DNA of 64,000 nucleotides from Hyphomicrobiales bacterium (GTDB taxonomy: Bacteria > Pseudomonadota > Alphaproteobacteria > Rhizobiales > Phreatobacteraceae). Positions 50,770-58,824 of the stretch are shown one piece after another. Made by a program: the position numbers and the translations under genes. The stretch covers positions 310,001 to 374,000 of the forward strand of contig JAFKKV010000011.1 in assembly GCA_017304475.1 (NCBI GenBank), read 5' to 3'. The stretch's first letter is position 1, and each line of letters opens with the position of its first letter. The notes under the pieces are model-generated. The model had not been told where the DNA came from, searched no databases, and saw nothing but the letters and a program-made list of their open reading frames with translations.

Positions 50770-51846
50770 CTAGGCGTTGTCGGCCAGGATCGAGGCGATG
50801 ACCGCGTCGGTGACCGCGCGGGTCGTGGCTTTGCCGCCGAGATCGGGCGTATGCAGGTTCGGATCGGCGGTGACCCGCTCGATCGCCCGCATCAGCCGGT
50901 CCGCCCCGGATTTCTCGCCGAGATGTTCCAGCATCATGGTGGCGGTCCAGAAGGTGCCGACCGGATTGGCGATGCCCTTGCCGGTAATGTCGAAGGCCGA
51001 GCCGTGGATCGGTTCGAACATTGAGGGAAAGCGGCGCTCGGGATTGAGGTTGGCGGTCGGCGCGATGCCGAGCGAGCCGGCCAGCGCCGCCGCCAGGTCC
51101 GACAGGATGTCGGCGTGCAGGTTGGTCGCCACCACCGTGTCGATCGTCTCGGGCTTCATGGTCATGCGCATGGTCATGGCGTCGACCAGCATCTTGTCCC
51201 AGGTGACGTCGGGATAGTCGCGGGCGACCTCCGCGGCGATCTCGTCCCACATCACCATGGCATGGCGCTGGGCATTCGACTTGGTCACCACGGTCAGCAG
51301 CTTGCGCGGGCGTGAGCGCGCCATGTCGAAGGCGAAGCGGATGATCCTGGCGACGCCGGTGCGGGTCATCATCGAGACGTCGGTGGCGACCTCCTCGGGC
51401 AATCCGCGATGCACCCGGCCGCCGACGCCGGCATATTCGCCCTCGGAATTCTCGCGCACGATCACCCAGTCGAGCTCGGGGCCGGAGACATGGCGCAGCG
51501 GGCTGGTAATGCCCGGCAGCACGCGGGTCGGCCGGACATTGGCATATTGGTCGAACGGCTGGCAGATCGCCAGTCGCAGGCCCCAGAGCGAGATGTGGTC
51601 GGGCACGTCGGGCGCGCCGACGGCGCCGAAAAAGATCGCGTCGTGGTGGCGGATCCGGTCGCGGCCGTCCTCTGGCATCATCACGCCATGGGTTTTGTAA
51701 TAGTCCGAGCCCCAGTCGAAATGATCGAAGGTCAGGGCGAAACCGCCCTCGCGACGGGCGAGCGCCTGCAGCACCTCGATGCCGGCGGCGATGACCTCCT
51801 TGCCGATGCCATCGCCGGGAATGGCGGCGATCCTGTAGCTTTTCAT
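50770..51846 (-). CDS. Tartrate/D-malate-type dehydrogenase, copy 2
   Basis: A 358-residue paralogue of the next gene. YRIAAIPGDGIGKEVIAAG, VIVRENSEGEYAGVGG, TVVTKSNAQRH (catalytic Lys), TNLHADILSDLAAALAGSLGIAPTANLN and FEPIHGSAFDITGKGIANP are the landmarks. Loops around the active site differ from copy 1 (for example LHADILSD for LFGDILSD), so substrates may differ. Its start faces a divergent GntR regulator across 147 bp holding a perfect palindrome. Confidence 0.9.
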   Translation of the reverse strand: MKSYRIAAIPGDGIGKEVIAAGIEVLQALARREGGFALTFDHFDWGSDYYKTHGVMMPEDGRDRIRHHDAIFFGAVGAPDVPDHISLWGLRLAICQPFDQYANVRPTRVLPGITSPLRHVSGPELDWVIVRENSEGEYAGVGGRVHRGLPEEVATDVSMMTRTGVARIIRFAFDMARSRPRKLLTVVTKSNAQRHAMVMWDEIAAEVARDYPDVTWDKMLVDAMTMRMTMKPETIDTVVATNLHADILSDLAAALAGSLGIAPTANLNPERRFPSMFEPIHGSAFDITGKGIANPVGTFWTATMMLEHLGEKSGADRLMRAIERVTADPNLHTPDLGGKATTRAVTDAVIASILADNA

Positions 51847-51928
51847 CTTCGGGGTCCTCGCATGCGGCTGCCGCGGCGCTCTCGCCGGCCGGCTCGGGAT
51901 CCCTGCATTGGCCTTGAATCGGCCGCTC

Positions 51929-51970
51929 TGTCAATAATCCATTGCAGCTTCCATGGAAGATGATATTCAG
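51929..51970. promoter_or_regulatory. Divergent promoters and GntR-type operator
   Basis: CTTCCATGGAAG (51948-51959) is a perfect 12-bp palindrome. On the plus strand it lies between TTGCAG (51942-51947) and TATTCA (51964-51969), a plausible promoter for the GntR gene. On the minus strand a perfect TTGACA (51934-51929) is a good -35 for the dehydrogenase genes, with a poor -10 (CCAATG) 17 bp on. A dimer on the palindrome could control both. Confidence 0.5.
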
Positions 51971-51993
51971 ATTGCGAACCCGGGAGGACGCCG

Positions 51994-52698
51994 ATGTCGA
52001 GGACCGTCAAGGCAATGGCCGGTGCCGCCGAACGGCGCCCGTCGCTGGTCGACGACGCCTATGCCGCGATGAAGGAGGCCATCCGCGAGAGCACCTTCGC
52101 CCCCGGCTATCAGGCCTCCGAGCAGGAGATCGCGCTACGCCTCGGCATGAGCCGCACGCCGGTCCACGAAGCGTCGATCCGGCTGCAGGAGGAGGGGCTG
52201 GTCCGCATCGTGCCGAAACGCGGCATTCTCATCTGCGCGCTGGCGCCCGACGATCTCAGGGAGATCTACGAGGTGATCATCGCGATCGAGGCGGCCGCGG
52301 CCGAACTGGTCGCCGGGCTGCCCGAGGCCGAGCGTTCGGCCGTCGCAGGCGAACTCGCCGAGGCGACGGCGCGGATGGACGAGGCCCATGCCGCCGGCCG
52401 CCTGCAGGACTGGGGCAAGGCCGACGAGGCTTTCCACCGGATCCTGGTCGAGCGCTGCGGCAACCGGCGCATCGAGCGCATCATCCAGACCGTCAAGGAC
52501 CAGTCGCACCGGGCACGCATGCTGACCTTGAAGCTGCGCAGGCAATTGCCGGCCTCCGTTGCCGAGCATCGGGCGATCGTCGATGCGATCCGCCGGGGCG
52601 ATGCGGCCGCCGCCTATGCCGCGGCCCGGCAGCACCGCAGCCACGCGCGCGACGAATTGCTGCCGCTGCTGGCGGATTTCGGGCTGAAGCACCTCTGA
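51994..52698 (+). CDS. GntR family (FadR subfamily) regulator
   Basis: A 234-residue regulator. The winged helix is in DDAYAAMKEAIRESTFAPGYQASEQEIALRLGMSRTPVHEASIRLQEEGLV (family blocks GYQASEQEIA and GMSRTPVHEA, about residues 38-60). The C-terminal FCD domain has the metal-binding pattern with Asp and His residues (FHRIL, EHRAIVDAI). GGAGG precedes the ATG. Divergent from the two dehydrogenases, it is their likely regulator and perhaps that of the TctC gene downstream; FCD proteins sense small organic acids. Confidence 0.9.
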   Translation: MSRTVKAMAGAAERRPSLVDDAYAAMKEAIRESTFAPGYQASEQEIALRLGMSRTPVHEASIRLQEEGLVRIVPKRGILICALAPDDLREIYEVIIAIEAAAAELVAGLPEAERSAVAGELAEATARMDEAHAAGRLQDWGKADEAFHRILVERCGNRRIERIIQTVKDQSHRARMLTLKLRRQLPASVAEHRAIVDAIRRGDAAAAYAAARQHRSHARDELLPLLADFGLKHL

Positions 52699-52699
52699 T

Positions 52700-52718
52700 C
52701 CGGCGGCCAGGCCGCCGG
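52700..52718 (+). terminator. GC-rich stem after the GntR gene
   Basis: CCGGCGGCC and GGCCGCCGG are perfect complements around a single A, starting right after the stop codon. There is no T-run, so it may attenuate or stabilise rather than terminate. Confidence 0.35.
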
Positions 52719-52729
52719 CAAAGGGAGAC

Positions 52730-52789
52730 CGCGAAAACGCGGCTCCGCAAGATCGCGGGAGACGCGACTTGGAGATCGCGGGCAACGCG
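52730..52789 (+). repeat. Three tandem CGCG mini-hairpins in the leader of the TctC gene
   Basis: CGCGAAAACGCG (52730-52741), CGCG-GGAGA-CGCG (52754-52766) and CGCG-GGCAA-CGCG (52777-52789) recur with a 23-24 bp period. The last two share the longer flank AGATCGCGGG/ACGCGAC. The array ends 17 bp before the AGGAGG ribosome site of the binding-protein gene. Confidence 0.65.
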
Positions 52790-52817
52790 ACAGGACACGA
52801 AACCGTAGGAGGAAATG

Positions 52818-53789
52818 ATGCGACGACTTTTTATCGCCCTGGCGGCCGGCCTCGCCATCCTGTCGGGGCGGGCCTTGGCCCAGCCCTATCCGAGCCGGCC
52901 GATCACCATGGTCGTGCCCTTCGCCGCCGGCGGCACCACCGACATCATCGCGCGGATCATGTCCGAGCACATGTCGCGCACGCTCGGCCAGTCGATCGTT
53001 GTGGAGAATGTCGCCGGCGCCGGCGGTACCACCGGCTCGCTCAGGGTCGCCCGTGCGACGCCCGACGGCTACACGCTGATCATGGGCAATATGGGCACCC
53101 ATTCGGCCTCGGTCGGGCTCTATCCCAATCTCGCCTATGACCCGCGCACCGATTTCGAGCCGGTGATGAATGCCGCGGGCACGCCGATGATGATCGCCGC
53201 GCACAAGGACTTCCCGGCCAAGACGCTGGCCGAGATGATCGCCCTCGTGAAGGCCGATCCGTCACGCTACAATTACGGTCATGGCGGCGTCGGCTCGACC
53301 TCGCACCTGACCTGCGTGTTCTTCCATCACCTCATCGGCGCGCCCGTGCAGCATGTGCCGTTCCGCGGCTCGGGGCCGGCGCTCGCGGCCTTGCTCGGCA
53401 AGCAGCTCGACTATGTCTGCGACCAGACGGTCACCATCATCCCGCAACTGACCGGCCTGAACACCTATGTGATCGCCACTCCGGCGCGGTCGCCCGCCGC
53501 CCCCGACGTGCCGACCTCGGCGCAAGCCGGCCTGCCGGCCTTCCAGGTGGTCGGCTGGAACGCCATGTTCGCGCCCAAGGGCACGCCTCGCGACGTCATC
53601 GACCGGCTCAATGCCGCCGGCCGCGCCGCGCTCGCCGACGAGAGCGTGCGCAAGCGCCTGCTCGAACTCGGTTGCGAGATCCCGGATGCCGCCGGCCAGA
53701 CGGCCGAGGCGCTGGGCGCCCATGTCCGCGCCGAGGTCGACAAATGGACCCCGGTGATCAAGGCGGCCGGTGTCACCGCCGGCAATTGA
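52818..53789 (+). CDS. TctC (Bug) family tripartite tricarboxylate transporter binding protein, copy 1
   Basis: A 323-residue periplasmic protein with a signal peptide (RRLFIALAAGLAILSGRALA, cleavage near residue 21). YPSRPITMVVPFAAGGTTDIIAR is the Bug-family start with the carboxylate-binding loop, and NVAGAGGTTGS follows. The second ATG is chosen because AGGAGG is 5 nt from it and only 2 nt from the first. No TctA or TctB membrane genes are present, so it must work with a distant transporter or as a sensor. Linked to the GntR gene and the tartrate/malate-type dehydrogenases. Confidence 0.88.
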   Translation: MRRLFIALAAGLAILSGRALAQPYPSRPITMVVPFAAGGTTDIIARIMSEHMSRTLGQSIVVENVAGAGGTTGSLRVARATPDGYTLIMGNMGTHSASVGLYPNLAYDPRTDFEPVMNAAGTPMMIAAHKDFPAKTLAEMIALVKADPSRYNYGHGGVGSTSHLTCVFFHHLIGAPVQHVPFRGSGPALAALLGKQLDYVCDQTVTIIPQLTGLNTYVIATPARSPAAPDVPTSAQAGLPAFQVVGWNAMFAPKGTPRDVIDRLNAAGRAALADESVRKRLLELGCEIPDAAGQTAEALGAHVRAEVDKWTPVIKAAGVTAGN

Positions 53790-53802
53790 ACCATGGCGAT
53801 AG

Positions 53803-53834
53803 CCGGCCCGTTCATCGCTTCATGAACGGGCCGG
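53803..53834. terminator. Strong stem-loop between convergent genes
   Basis: A 13-bp perfect stem (CCGGCCCGTTCAT with ATGAACGGGCCGG) with loop CGCTTC lies between the TctC copy 1 stop and the stop of the dehalogenase gene. It lacks a U-tract on either strand but probably blocks read-through both ways. Confidence 0.55.
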
Positions 53835-53879
53835 TCGCACCATCCGATCGCGAAGCTCTGTCCGAGGCCGTCGCCGCCG

Positions 53880-54776
53880 TCAGAAAAACTGCTCCAGCGC
53901 GTCGGCGACCAGCTTGGGCACCTCCTCGGCGAGATAGTGGCCGCCGGGCAGGGCATGGCCGCGGACATCCGTGGCCCTTTCCCGCCAGAGCGCCAGCGCA
54001 TCGAAGCAGCTCTCGATGACGCCGTTCTTGCCCCACAGCACCAGCAGCGGACAAGCGAGTTTCCGCGCGCCATCGGCATCGTCATGGGCGATGTCGATGG
54101 TCGCGGCGGCACGATAGTCCTCGCAGCTCGCATGGATCATGCGCGGGTCGCGGAAACATCTGAGATAGTCGGACAGCGCCTCGGGGCTGAACGGCTTCAG
54201 GCCGGCGGCGCCCGCGCCGCATTTCTTCAGCCAGTAGTCATCGGGATCGGCGCCGATCATGCGCTCCGGGAAGGGCGCCGGCGTGATCAGGAAGAACCAG
54301 TGCCAATAGGCCCGGGCGAAGCGGTCGGTGGTGTCCCGGTACATTTCCCGGGTCGGTGCGATGTCGAGCACGGCGAGCTTGTCGACGCGGCTGGCGTGAT
54401 CGAGGGCGAGGCGATGCGCCACGCGCGCGCCGCGATCGTGGCCGCAGACGAGAAACCTGTCATGGCCGAGCAGGCTCATCGCTTCCGCCATGTCCTGGGC
54501 CATGGCGCGCTTGGAATAGGGCGCGTGGTCGTGCGTGGTCTCGGGCTTGCCGCTGTCGCCATAGCCGCGCAGGTCGGCGGCCACCACGGTGAAGCGCCGG
54601 CTGAGCCGCGGCGCGATCTTGTGCCACAGGGCATGGGTCTGCGGATAACCGTGCAGCAGCAGCAAGGGCGGCCCGGAGCCGCCGGTGCGCAGGCGGATCG
54701 TCGTGCCCGACGTCGCGACATCGAGCAGGCGGAAACCTGGAAACATCTGATCGGCGACCGGCAGCTCGGTGATCAT
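53880..54776 (-). CDS. Alpha/beta hydrolase, fluoroacetate/haloacetate dehalogenase-like
   Basis: A 298-residue alpha/beta hydrolase. Nucleophile Asp114 lies in GHDRGARVAH with Arg115 and Arg118; His159-Trp160 in YWHWFFL; and His280 in PGGHYLAEE. As I recall the fluoroacetate dehalogenase set (Asp110, Arg111, Arg114, His155, Trp156, His280), the spacing corresponds closely, including the halide-binding His-Trp pair, so hydrolytic removal of halogen from a haloacetate is likely. The block RMIHASCEDYRAAATID is also typical. An AAGGA site precedes the ATG. Its gene is between two TctC-type genes on the other strand. Confidence 0.85.
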   Translation of the reverse strand: MITELPVADQMFPGFRLLDVATSGTTIRLRTGGSGPPLLLLHGYPQTHALWHKIAPRLSRRFTVVAADLRGYGDSGKPETTHDHAPYSKRAMAQDMAEAMSLLGHDRFLVCGHDRGARVAHRLALDHASRVDKLAVLDIAPTREMYRDTTDRFARAYWHWFFLITPAPFPERMIGADPDDYWLKKCGAGAAGLKPFSPEALSDYLRCFRDPRMIHASCEDYRAAATIDIAHDDADGARKLACPLLVLWGKNGVIESCFDALALWRERATDVRGHALPGGHYLAEEVPKLVADALEQFF

Positions 54777-54920
54777 GCGTGCGTCCTTCGCGGCGCCGGG
54801 TCGCCCGCTTCGTGTTCGGGATAACCGGACGGGCTTGTATCCAACACGCTCTGCATTAGGTATGGCAACAATACGAACCCTCGAATTCGACAGAACGCGG
54901 GTCATCACCGGAGGATGGAC

Positions 54921-55904
54921 ATGAACAAACGTCATTTGCTCGCCGCCGCCGCGGCGGCTTTCGTCGCCGGCGCCATGCCGGCCGCCGCGCAAACCTATCC
55001 GTCGCGGCCGATCACCATGATCATCCCCTTCGCCGCCGGCGGCCCGACCGACGTGGTCGCGCGCATCGTCGCCGAGAGCATGAGCCGCTCGCTCGGCCAG
55101 GCCGTGGTGATCGAGAACGTCTCGGGCGCGGGCGGCACCACCGGCTCGACCCGCCTGACAACCCAGGCCGCCGACGGCTACACGATCATGATCGGCCATA
55201 CCGGCACGCACGCGGCTTCCGTCGCGCTCTACCCGAACCTGCGCTACAATCCGGCGACGGATTTCGCGCCGATCGGCTTGGTCAACACCAATGCGATCCT
55301 GATCACCGCCAAGAATAGCCTGCCGGCCAACAACCTCACCGAGTTCGTCGCCTGGGTGAAGGCCAATGAGCGGACCGCCAACAATGCCCATGCCGGCATC
55401 GGTTCGGTCAGCCACACCACCTGCCTGCTGCTCAATTCGATCATGGGCGTCAATCCGCAGACCGTGCCCTATCGCGGCACAGGCCCGGCGATGAACGATC
55501 TGATCGCCGGCCAGGTCGATTATCTCTGCGACCAGGTGGTCAATGTCGCGCCGCAGGTGCGCGCCGGCACGATCAAGGCCTTCGCGGTCGCCCAGCAGGC
55601 CCGCAATCCGGCCCTGCCCAACGTGCCGACGACCACCGAGGCCGGCCTGCCCGCCTATCAGGTGGTGGTCTGGAATGCCATGCTGGCGCCCAAAGGCACG
55701 CCGGCGCCGATCGTCACCAAGCTCAACGAGGCCATGCGTGCGGCGCTCGCCGATGCCAATGTCCGGGCGCGTCTCGCCGAGCTCGGCGCCGACCTGCCGA
55801 GCGATGTCCAGGCCACCCCGGCCGGGCTGCAGAGCTTCCTCGAGGCGGAGATCGCCAAGTGGACGCCGGTGATCAAGGCGGCCGGCGTCACCGCGACCAA
55901 CTGA
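54921..55904 (+). CDS. TctC (Bug) family binding protein, copy 2
   Basis: A 327-residue periplasmic protein. Signal peptide MNKRHLLAAAAAAFVAGAMPAAA, then YPSRPITMIIPFAAGGPTDVVAR and NVSGAGGTTGSTRL. It is clearly paralogous to copy 1 (about half the residues look identical by eye). The ATG with GGAGG 6 nt upstream is chosen over one directly next to that site. Divergent from the dehalogenase gene across 144 bp, so a haloacid or related carboxylate could be its ligand. No membrane partners nearby. Confidence 0.88.
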   Translation: MNKRHLLAAAAAAFVAGAMPAAAQTYPSRPITMIIPFAAGGPTDVVARIVAESMSRSLGQAVVIENVSGAGGTTGSTRLTTQAADGYTIMIGHTGTHAASVALYPNLRYNPATDFAPIGLVNTNAILITAKNSLPANNLTEFVAWVKANERTANNAHAGIGSVSHTTCLLLNSIMGVNPQTVPYRGTGPAMNDLIAGQVDYLCDQVVNVAPQVRAGTIKAFAVAQQARNPALPNVPTTTEAGLPAYQVVVWNAMLAPKGTPAPIVTKLNEAMRAALADANVRARLAELGADLPSDVQATPAGLQSFLEAEIAKWTPVIKAAGVTATN

Positions 55905-55932
55905 CCGCCGATCTCGCGACCCCGCCATACCG

Positions 55933-55955
55933 ACGCCCGGCCTCGTGCCGGGCGT
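55933..55955. terminator. Stem-loop between convergent genes
   Basis: ACGCCCGGC and GCCGGGCGT form a perfect 9-bp stem around CTCGT, followed by TTGTCGTT. It lies between the TctC copy 2 stop and the stop of the P-loop NTPase gene. Confidence 0.6.
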
Positions 55956-55967
55956 TGTCGTTGAGGC

Positions 55968-56534
55968 TCAGGCCTCCGCGCGGATGACCGCCATGACGAA
56001 ATCAGCGCGCTCCCCGACCGGCACGCGCGGCAGCTCGACCAGGTCATAGCCGTATTGGCGATAGGTCCGGACCATCGCCGTATAGGTCCGTTCGGCCTCG
56101 TCCAGGTCCTGCCTGCGCTCGCCGTCGGTGCGATAGATCTCCGGCCAGGGCGGCGCGATGAAGACACGCCGGTTGTAGCGCAGTGTCCTGGCGGCGACCG
56201 TCATATGGTGCGGCACCGGCAGTCCGATGAGATTGAGATAGCCGATGACATCGGGCACGCCGCGATCGAACAGGATGGTGCCGGGCTGCGCCGTCGCCAC
56301 GTCATGGTTGCGCATCTCGAGACACAGCATCATCTCGGCGAACAGCGCGCGGTCGAGCCAGGGCAGCGCGCGCCCGCCGATCGCCTGCTGATCCCTGATG
56401 AGGCGCCGCCCGACCTCTTCCGAGGTCCTGATACCCGCGGCCTTCAGCGTTTCGATCAAGGTGGTCTTGCCCGAGCCGGGGCCGCCGGTGACGACGAAGA
56501 AGCGGTCCGGTCCGTGTTTCGGGTTGTCAGACAT
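55968..56534 (-). CDS. Small P-loop NTPase (AAA_28-type)
   Basis: A 188-residue single-domain NTPase. Walker A is VTGGPGSGKTTLIE (about residues 17-30); EEVGRRLI and TILFDRGVPDVIGYLNL resemble the second acidic motif of kinase-like P-loop proteins of the AAA_28 group, with a lid near RVFIAPPWPEIYRTDGERRQ. Such proteins may phosphorylate a small molecule, but no substrate is known. The ATG has GGGAG 11 nt upstream, a long spacing. It has no obvious functional link to its neighbours. Confidence 0.8.
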   Translation of the reverse strand: MSDNPKHGPDRFFVVTGGPGSGKTTLIETLKAAGIRTSEEVGRRLIRDQQAIGGRALPWLDRALFAEMMLCLEMRNHDVATAQPGTILFDRGVPDVIGYLNLIGLPVPHHMTVAARTLRYNRRVFIAPPWPEIYRTDGERRQDLDEAERTYTAMVRTYRQYGYDLVELPRVPVGERADFVMAVIRAEA

Positions 56535-56627
56535 GAGCGGGCATCTCCCGAAAGGCTGGATGATCGGTGACGGCGGCGGAATCACGGTGCCGGAAACGGG
56601 CACGAGATCGCTCGCGCTCCGCGGCCG

Positions 56628-58007
56628 TCAGATGACGGCGGGCATGCGGTCGAGGCCGGCCGTTGCCGGCGCCAGCAGCCTGCCGATGACCGCCAGGCCA
56701 CGGGCGAGTTCGTCGGGCGGCGGGGCGCCCAGGCAGAGGCGGACCCCGCCTGGATCCCTTGCCGGGTCGACCGCCAGCGCCGAAGGCGGCGTGACCATCA
56801 CGCCGAGCGCGCCGGCCGCCTCGGCGAGCCGCTGGGCCGCCGCGGCGGGCATGGGCAGCCAGGCGTGGAACCCCTCGGTTTCCGGCGCCTGCAAACGATC
56901 CGGCAGCGCCGCGCGGGCCATCGCCATGCGCTTGGCCGCCTCGGACCGCACCGACATGCCGACCGAGGCGGCGGTTCCGTCGGTCAGCCATTGCTCCATG
57001 ACCAGGCAGCAGAGCGGCGAGGCCATGGTGCTGGTCGTCTGGAGCACGGCGAGCGCGTGACCGATCCGGTCGGCGGGCGTGGCGAGGACACCGATGCGCA
57101 GGCCCGGGCTGAGATTTTTCGAGAAGCCGTTGACGTAAAGCGTGCGCTCGGGCGCAAGCGCGGCCAGCGCCGACAGGCCGGGCGGCGTGAACACCGAATA
57201 GACGTCGTCCTCGACGATGGTGACGTCATGCTGCCGGCAGAGCCGCACGATATCCTGGCGGCGTGCCGGGCCCATGGTTGCGGCCGTCGGATTTTGCAGG
57301 GTCGGCGTCAAATAGAGCGCGGCCGGAGCGGCGCCGCCCCGGTCGCGCAGGGCCCGGTCCAGCGCCTCGGGCGTCACGCCTTCGCCATCCATGTCGAGCG
57401 CCGTCATCCGGTAGCCGGCATGGCGCGCGATGGCGATCGCGCCCGGATAGGTCGCCGCTTCCGCGAGCAGCAGGCCGCCGGGCCGGCAGGCCAAGGCGAA
57501 GGCGATGGACAGCGCGTGCTGCGCGCCATTGGTCAGCATCAGGCGGTCCGGCGAGACCGCGAAGCGGTGGCTGCTCAGCCATCGTGCCATCAGCATGCGG
57601 TGGTCGTCCCGGCCGGCGGCGGGACAATAACGTCCGAAGCTCTCGGCGCTGAGGCGCTTCGCGAGCGTCGCCAGCGTTGCCGCGACCAGCCGGTCGCCCA
57701 GCACCTGCGGCGGCGTGTTGACGCTGAGATCGACCATGTCCCGGGCATGGAGGATCGCATCCGCCACGAACATGCCCCGTCCGCGCACGCTTTGCACCAG
57801 CCCGCGCCGTTCGAGCACGGCATAGGCCTTGGTGACGGTGCCGAGCCCGATGCCGAGCCGAAAGGCGAGGTCGCGATGCGGCGGCAGGCGGGCGCCGGCA
57901 AGGACCGTTCCGGCCGCGATATCTTCCGTCAGCGCGCCGACCAGCCGTTCATAGGGCTGGTCCTTGGTCTCGCAGAGTCGCGGCTGCCAAGGTGATGCGA
58001 GACGCAT
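56628..58007 (-). CDS. MocR-type regulator (GntR winged helix fused to PLP aminotransferase fold)
   Basis: A 459-residue fusion. Residues from about 18 to 85 are a GntR winged helix (YERLVGALTEDIAAG, LPPHRDLAFRLGIGLGTVTKAYAVLERRGLV). The rest is a class I aminotransferase fold with TNGAQHALSIAF, TLQNPTAATMGP, IVEDDVYS and the PLP-binding Lys in NGFSKNLSPGLRIG. MocR proteins sense PLP or PLP-bound amines and control nearby transport or amino-acid genes. The ATG 11 bp from a 26-bp palindrome is preferred to one 16 codons upstream, which would place the start inside that operator. Confidence 0.9.
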   Translation of the reverse strand: MRLASPWQPRLCETKDQPYERLVGALTEDIAAGTVLAGARLPPHRDLAFRLGIGLGTVTKAYAVLERRGLVQSVRGRGMFVADAILHARDMVDLSVNTPPQVLGDRLVAATLATLAKRLSAESFGRYCPAAGRDDHRMLMARWLSSHRFAVSPDRLMLTNGAQHALSIAFALACRPGGLLLAEAATYPGAIAIARHAGYRMTALDMDGEGVTPEALDRALRDRGGAAPAALYLTPTLQNPTAATMGPARRQDIVRLCRQHDVTIVEDDVYSVFTPPGLSALAALAPERTLYVNGFSKNLSPGLRIGVLATPADRIGHALAVLQTTSTMASPLCCLVMEQWLTDGTAASVGMSVRSEAAKRMAMARAALPDRLQAPETEGFHAWLPMPAAAAQRLAEAAGALGVMVTPPSALAVDPARDPGGVRLCLGAPPPDELARGLAVIGRLLAPATAGLDRMPAVI

Positions 58008-58017
58008 GGTGATTCCA

Positions 58018-58059
58018 ATAATAGTGTCATGTGACACTATTATAGTATCGCCCAAAGTG
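58018..58059. promoter_or_regulatory. MocR operator: 26-bp palindrome plus an extra half-site
   Basis: ATAATAGTGTCA (58018-58029) and TGACACTATTAT (58032-58043) are perfect 12-bp arms with a 2-bp centre. A further GTGTCA lies about 24 bp to the right of the first (near 58057), so half-sites recur on the same face. The block fills the gap between the MocR gene and the divergent LysE gene. Confidence 0.7.
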
Positions 58060-58108
58060 TCACATGTCTATTGCAGCCGCATCGACCGATCGATCGCGGT
58101 GCCTCGTG

Positions 58109-58714
58109 ATGACCCCAAGCCTGCTGCTGACCTTTGCGACCTATGCCTTCGTGACCTCGATCACGCCCGGGCCGAACAATGCCATGGTGCTGGCCTCCGG
58201 CCTGAACTTCGGATTCCGACGCACGATCCCGCATCTCCTGGGGATCAATCTCGGCTTTTCCGCCATGGTGCTCGCGGTCGGGCTGGGGCTCGGCGGCGTG
58301 TTCTCCGCCTTGCCCGTGCTGCACGACGTGCTGCGTTATGTCGGCGCGCTCTATCTCGTCTATCTCGCCTGGAAGATCGCTGGTTCGGGCACGATGTCCG
58401 ATGGTGCGGCTTCGGCCCGGCCCATGAGCTTCATGCAGGCAGCGGCGTTCCAGTGGGTCAATCCCAAGGCCTGGATCATGGCGATCGGGGCGGTGGCGAC
58501 CTATACCCCGCAGAACGGCTTCTTTCTCAACATCGCCATCGTGACCGCGGTCTTCGCCATCATCAACGCGCCGTGCATCGCCGCCTGGGCCGGGTTCGGC
58601 GTCATGCTGCGCCGGCTGCTGACCGGCCCCCGTTCGGTGCGCATTTTCAACGTGGCGATGGCGGCCCTGCTCGTCCTGTCGCTCTACCCGCTGGTGCTCG
58701 ACAGCCTGAAGTGA
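58109..58714 (+). CDS. LysE/RhtB family amino acid exporter
   Basis: A protein of about 201 residues with five to six membrane helices. ITPGPNNAMVLASGLNFGFRRTIPHLLGINLGF (in family blocks TPGPNN and G-N-G-R at the first loop) is diagnostic, and FQWVNPKAWIMAIGA is the central block. It probably exports an amino acid or amine. The ATG matching the family start is used; an ATG 15 codons upstream lies inside the half-site region. Divergent from the MocR regulator, which probably switches it on when the amine accumulates. Confidence 0.88.
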   Translation: MTPSLLLTFATYAFVTSITPGPNNAMVLASGLNFGFRRTIPHLLGINLGFSAMVLAVGLGLGGVFSALPVLHDVLRYVGALYLVYLAWKIAGSGTMSDGAASARPMSFMQAAAFQWVNPKAWIMAIGAVATYTPQNGFFLNIAIVTAVFAIINAPCIAAWAGFGVMLRRLLTGPRSVRIFNVAMAALLVLSLYPLVLDSLK

Positions 58715-58824
58715 GGCCGGCAGGCGGGGCCAGGGTGCATCCGGAGCCGAGGCATCCGGTCCGCGCCCGGCGCGGAACAATGCGCCGGCGGCAAAGCCCC
58801 GGTCGGCCTTCGGCTCGCCTTGGC

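Noticed and set aside
54777..55928. An open upstream extension of the dehalogenase frame opposite TctC copy 2
   Set aside because: The ATG at 54776 has an AAGGA site and matches the family start; the upstream part has no recognisable domain and is antisense to a clear gene.
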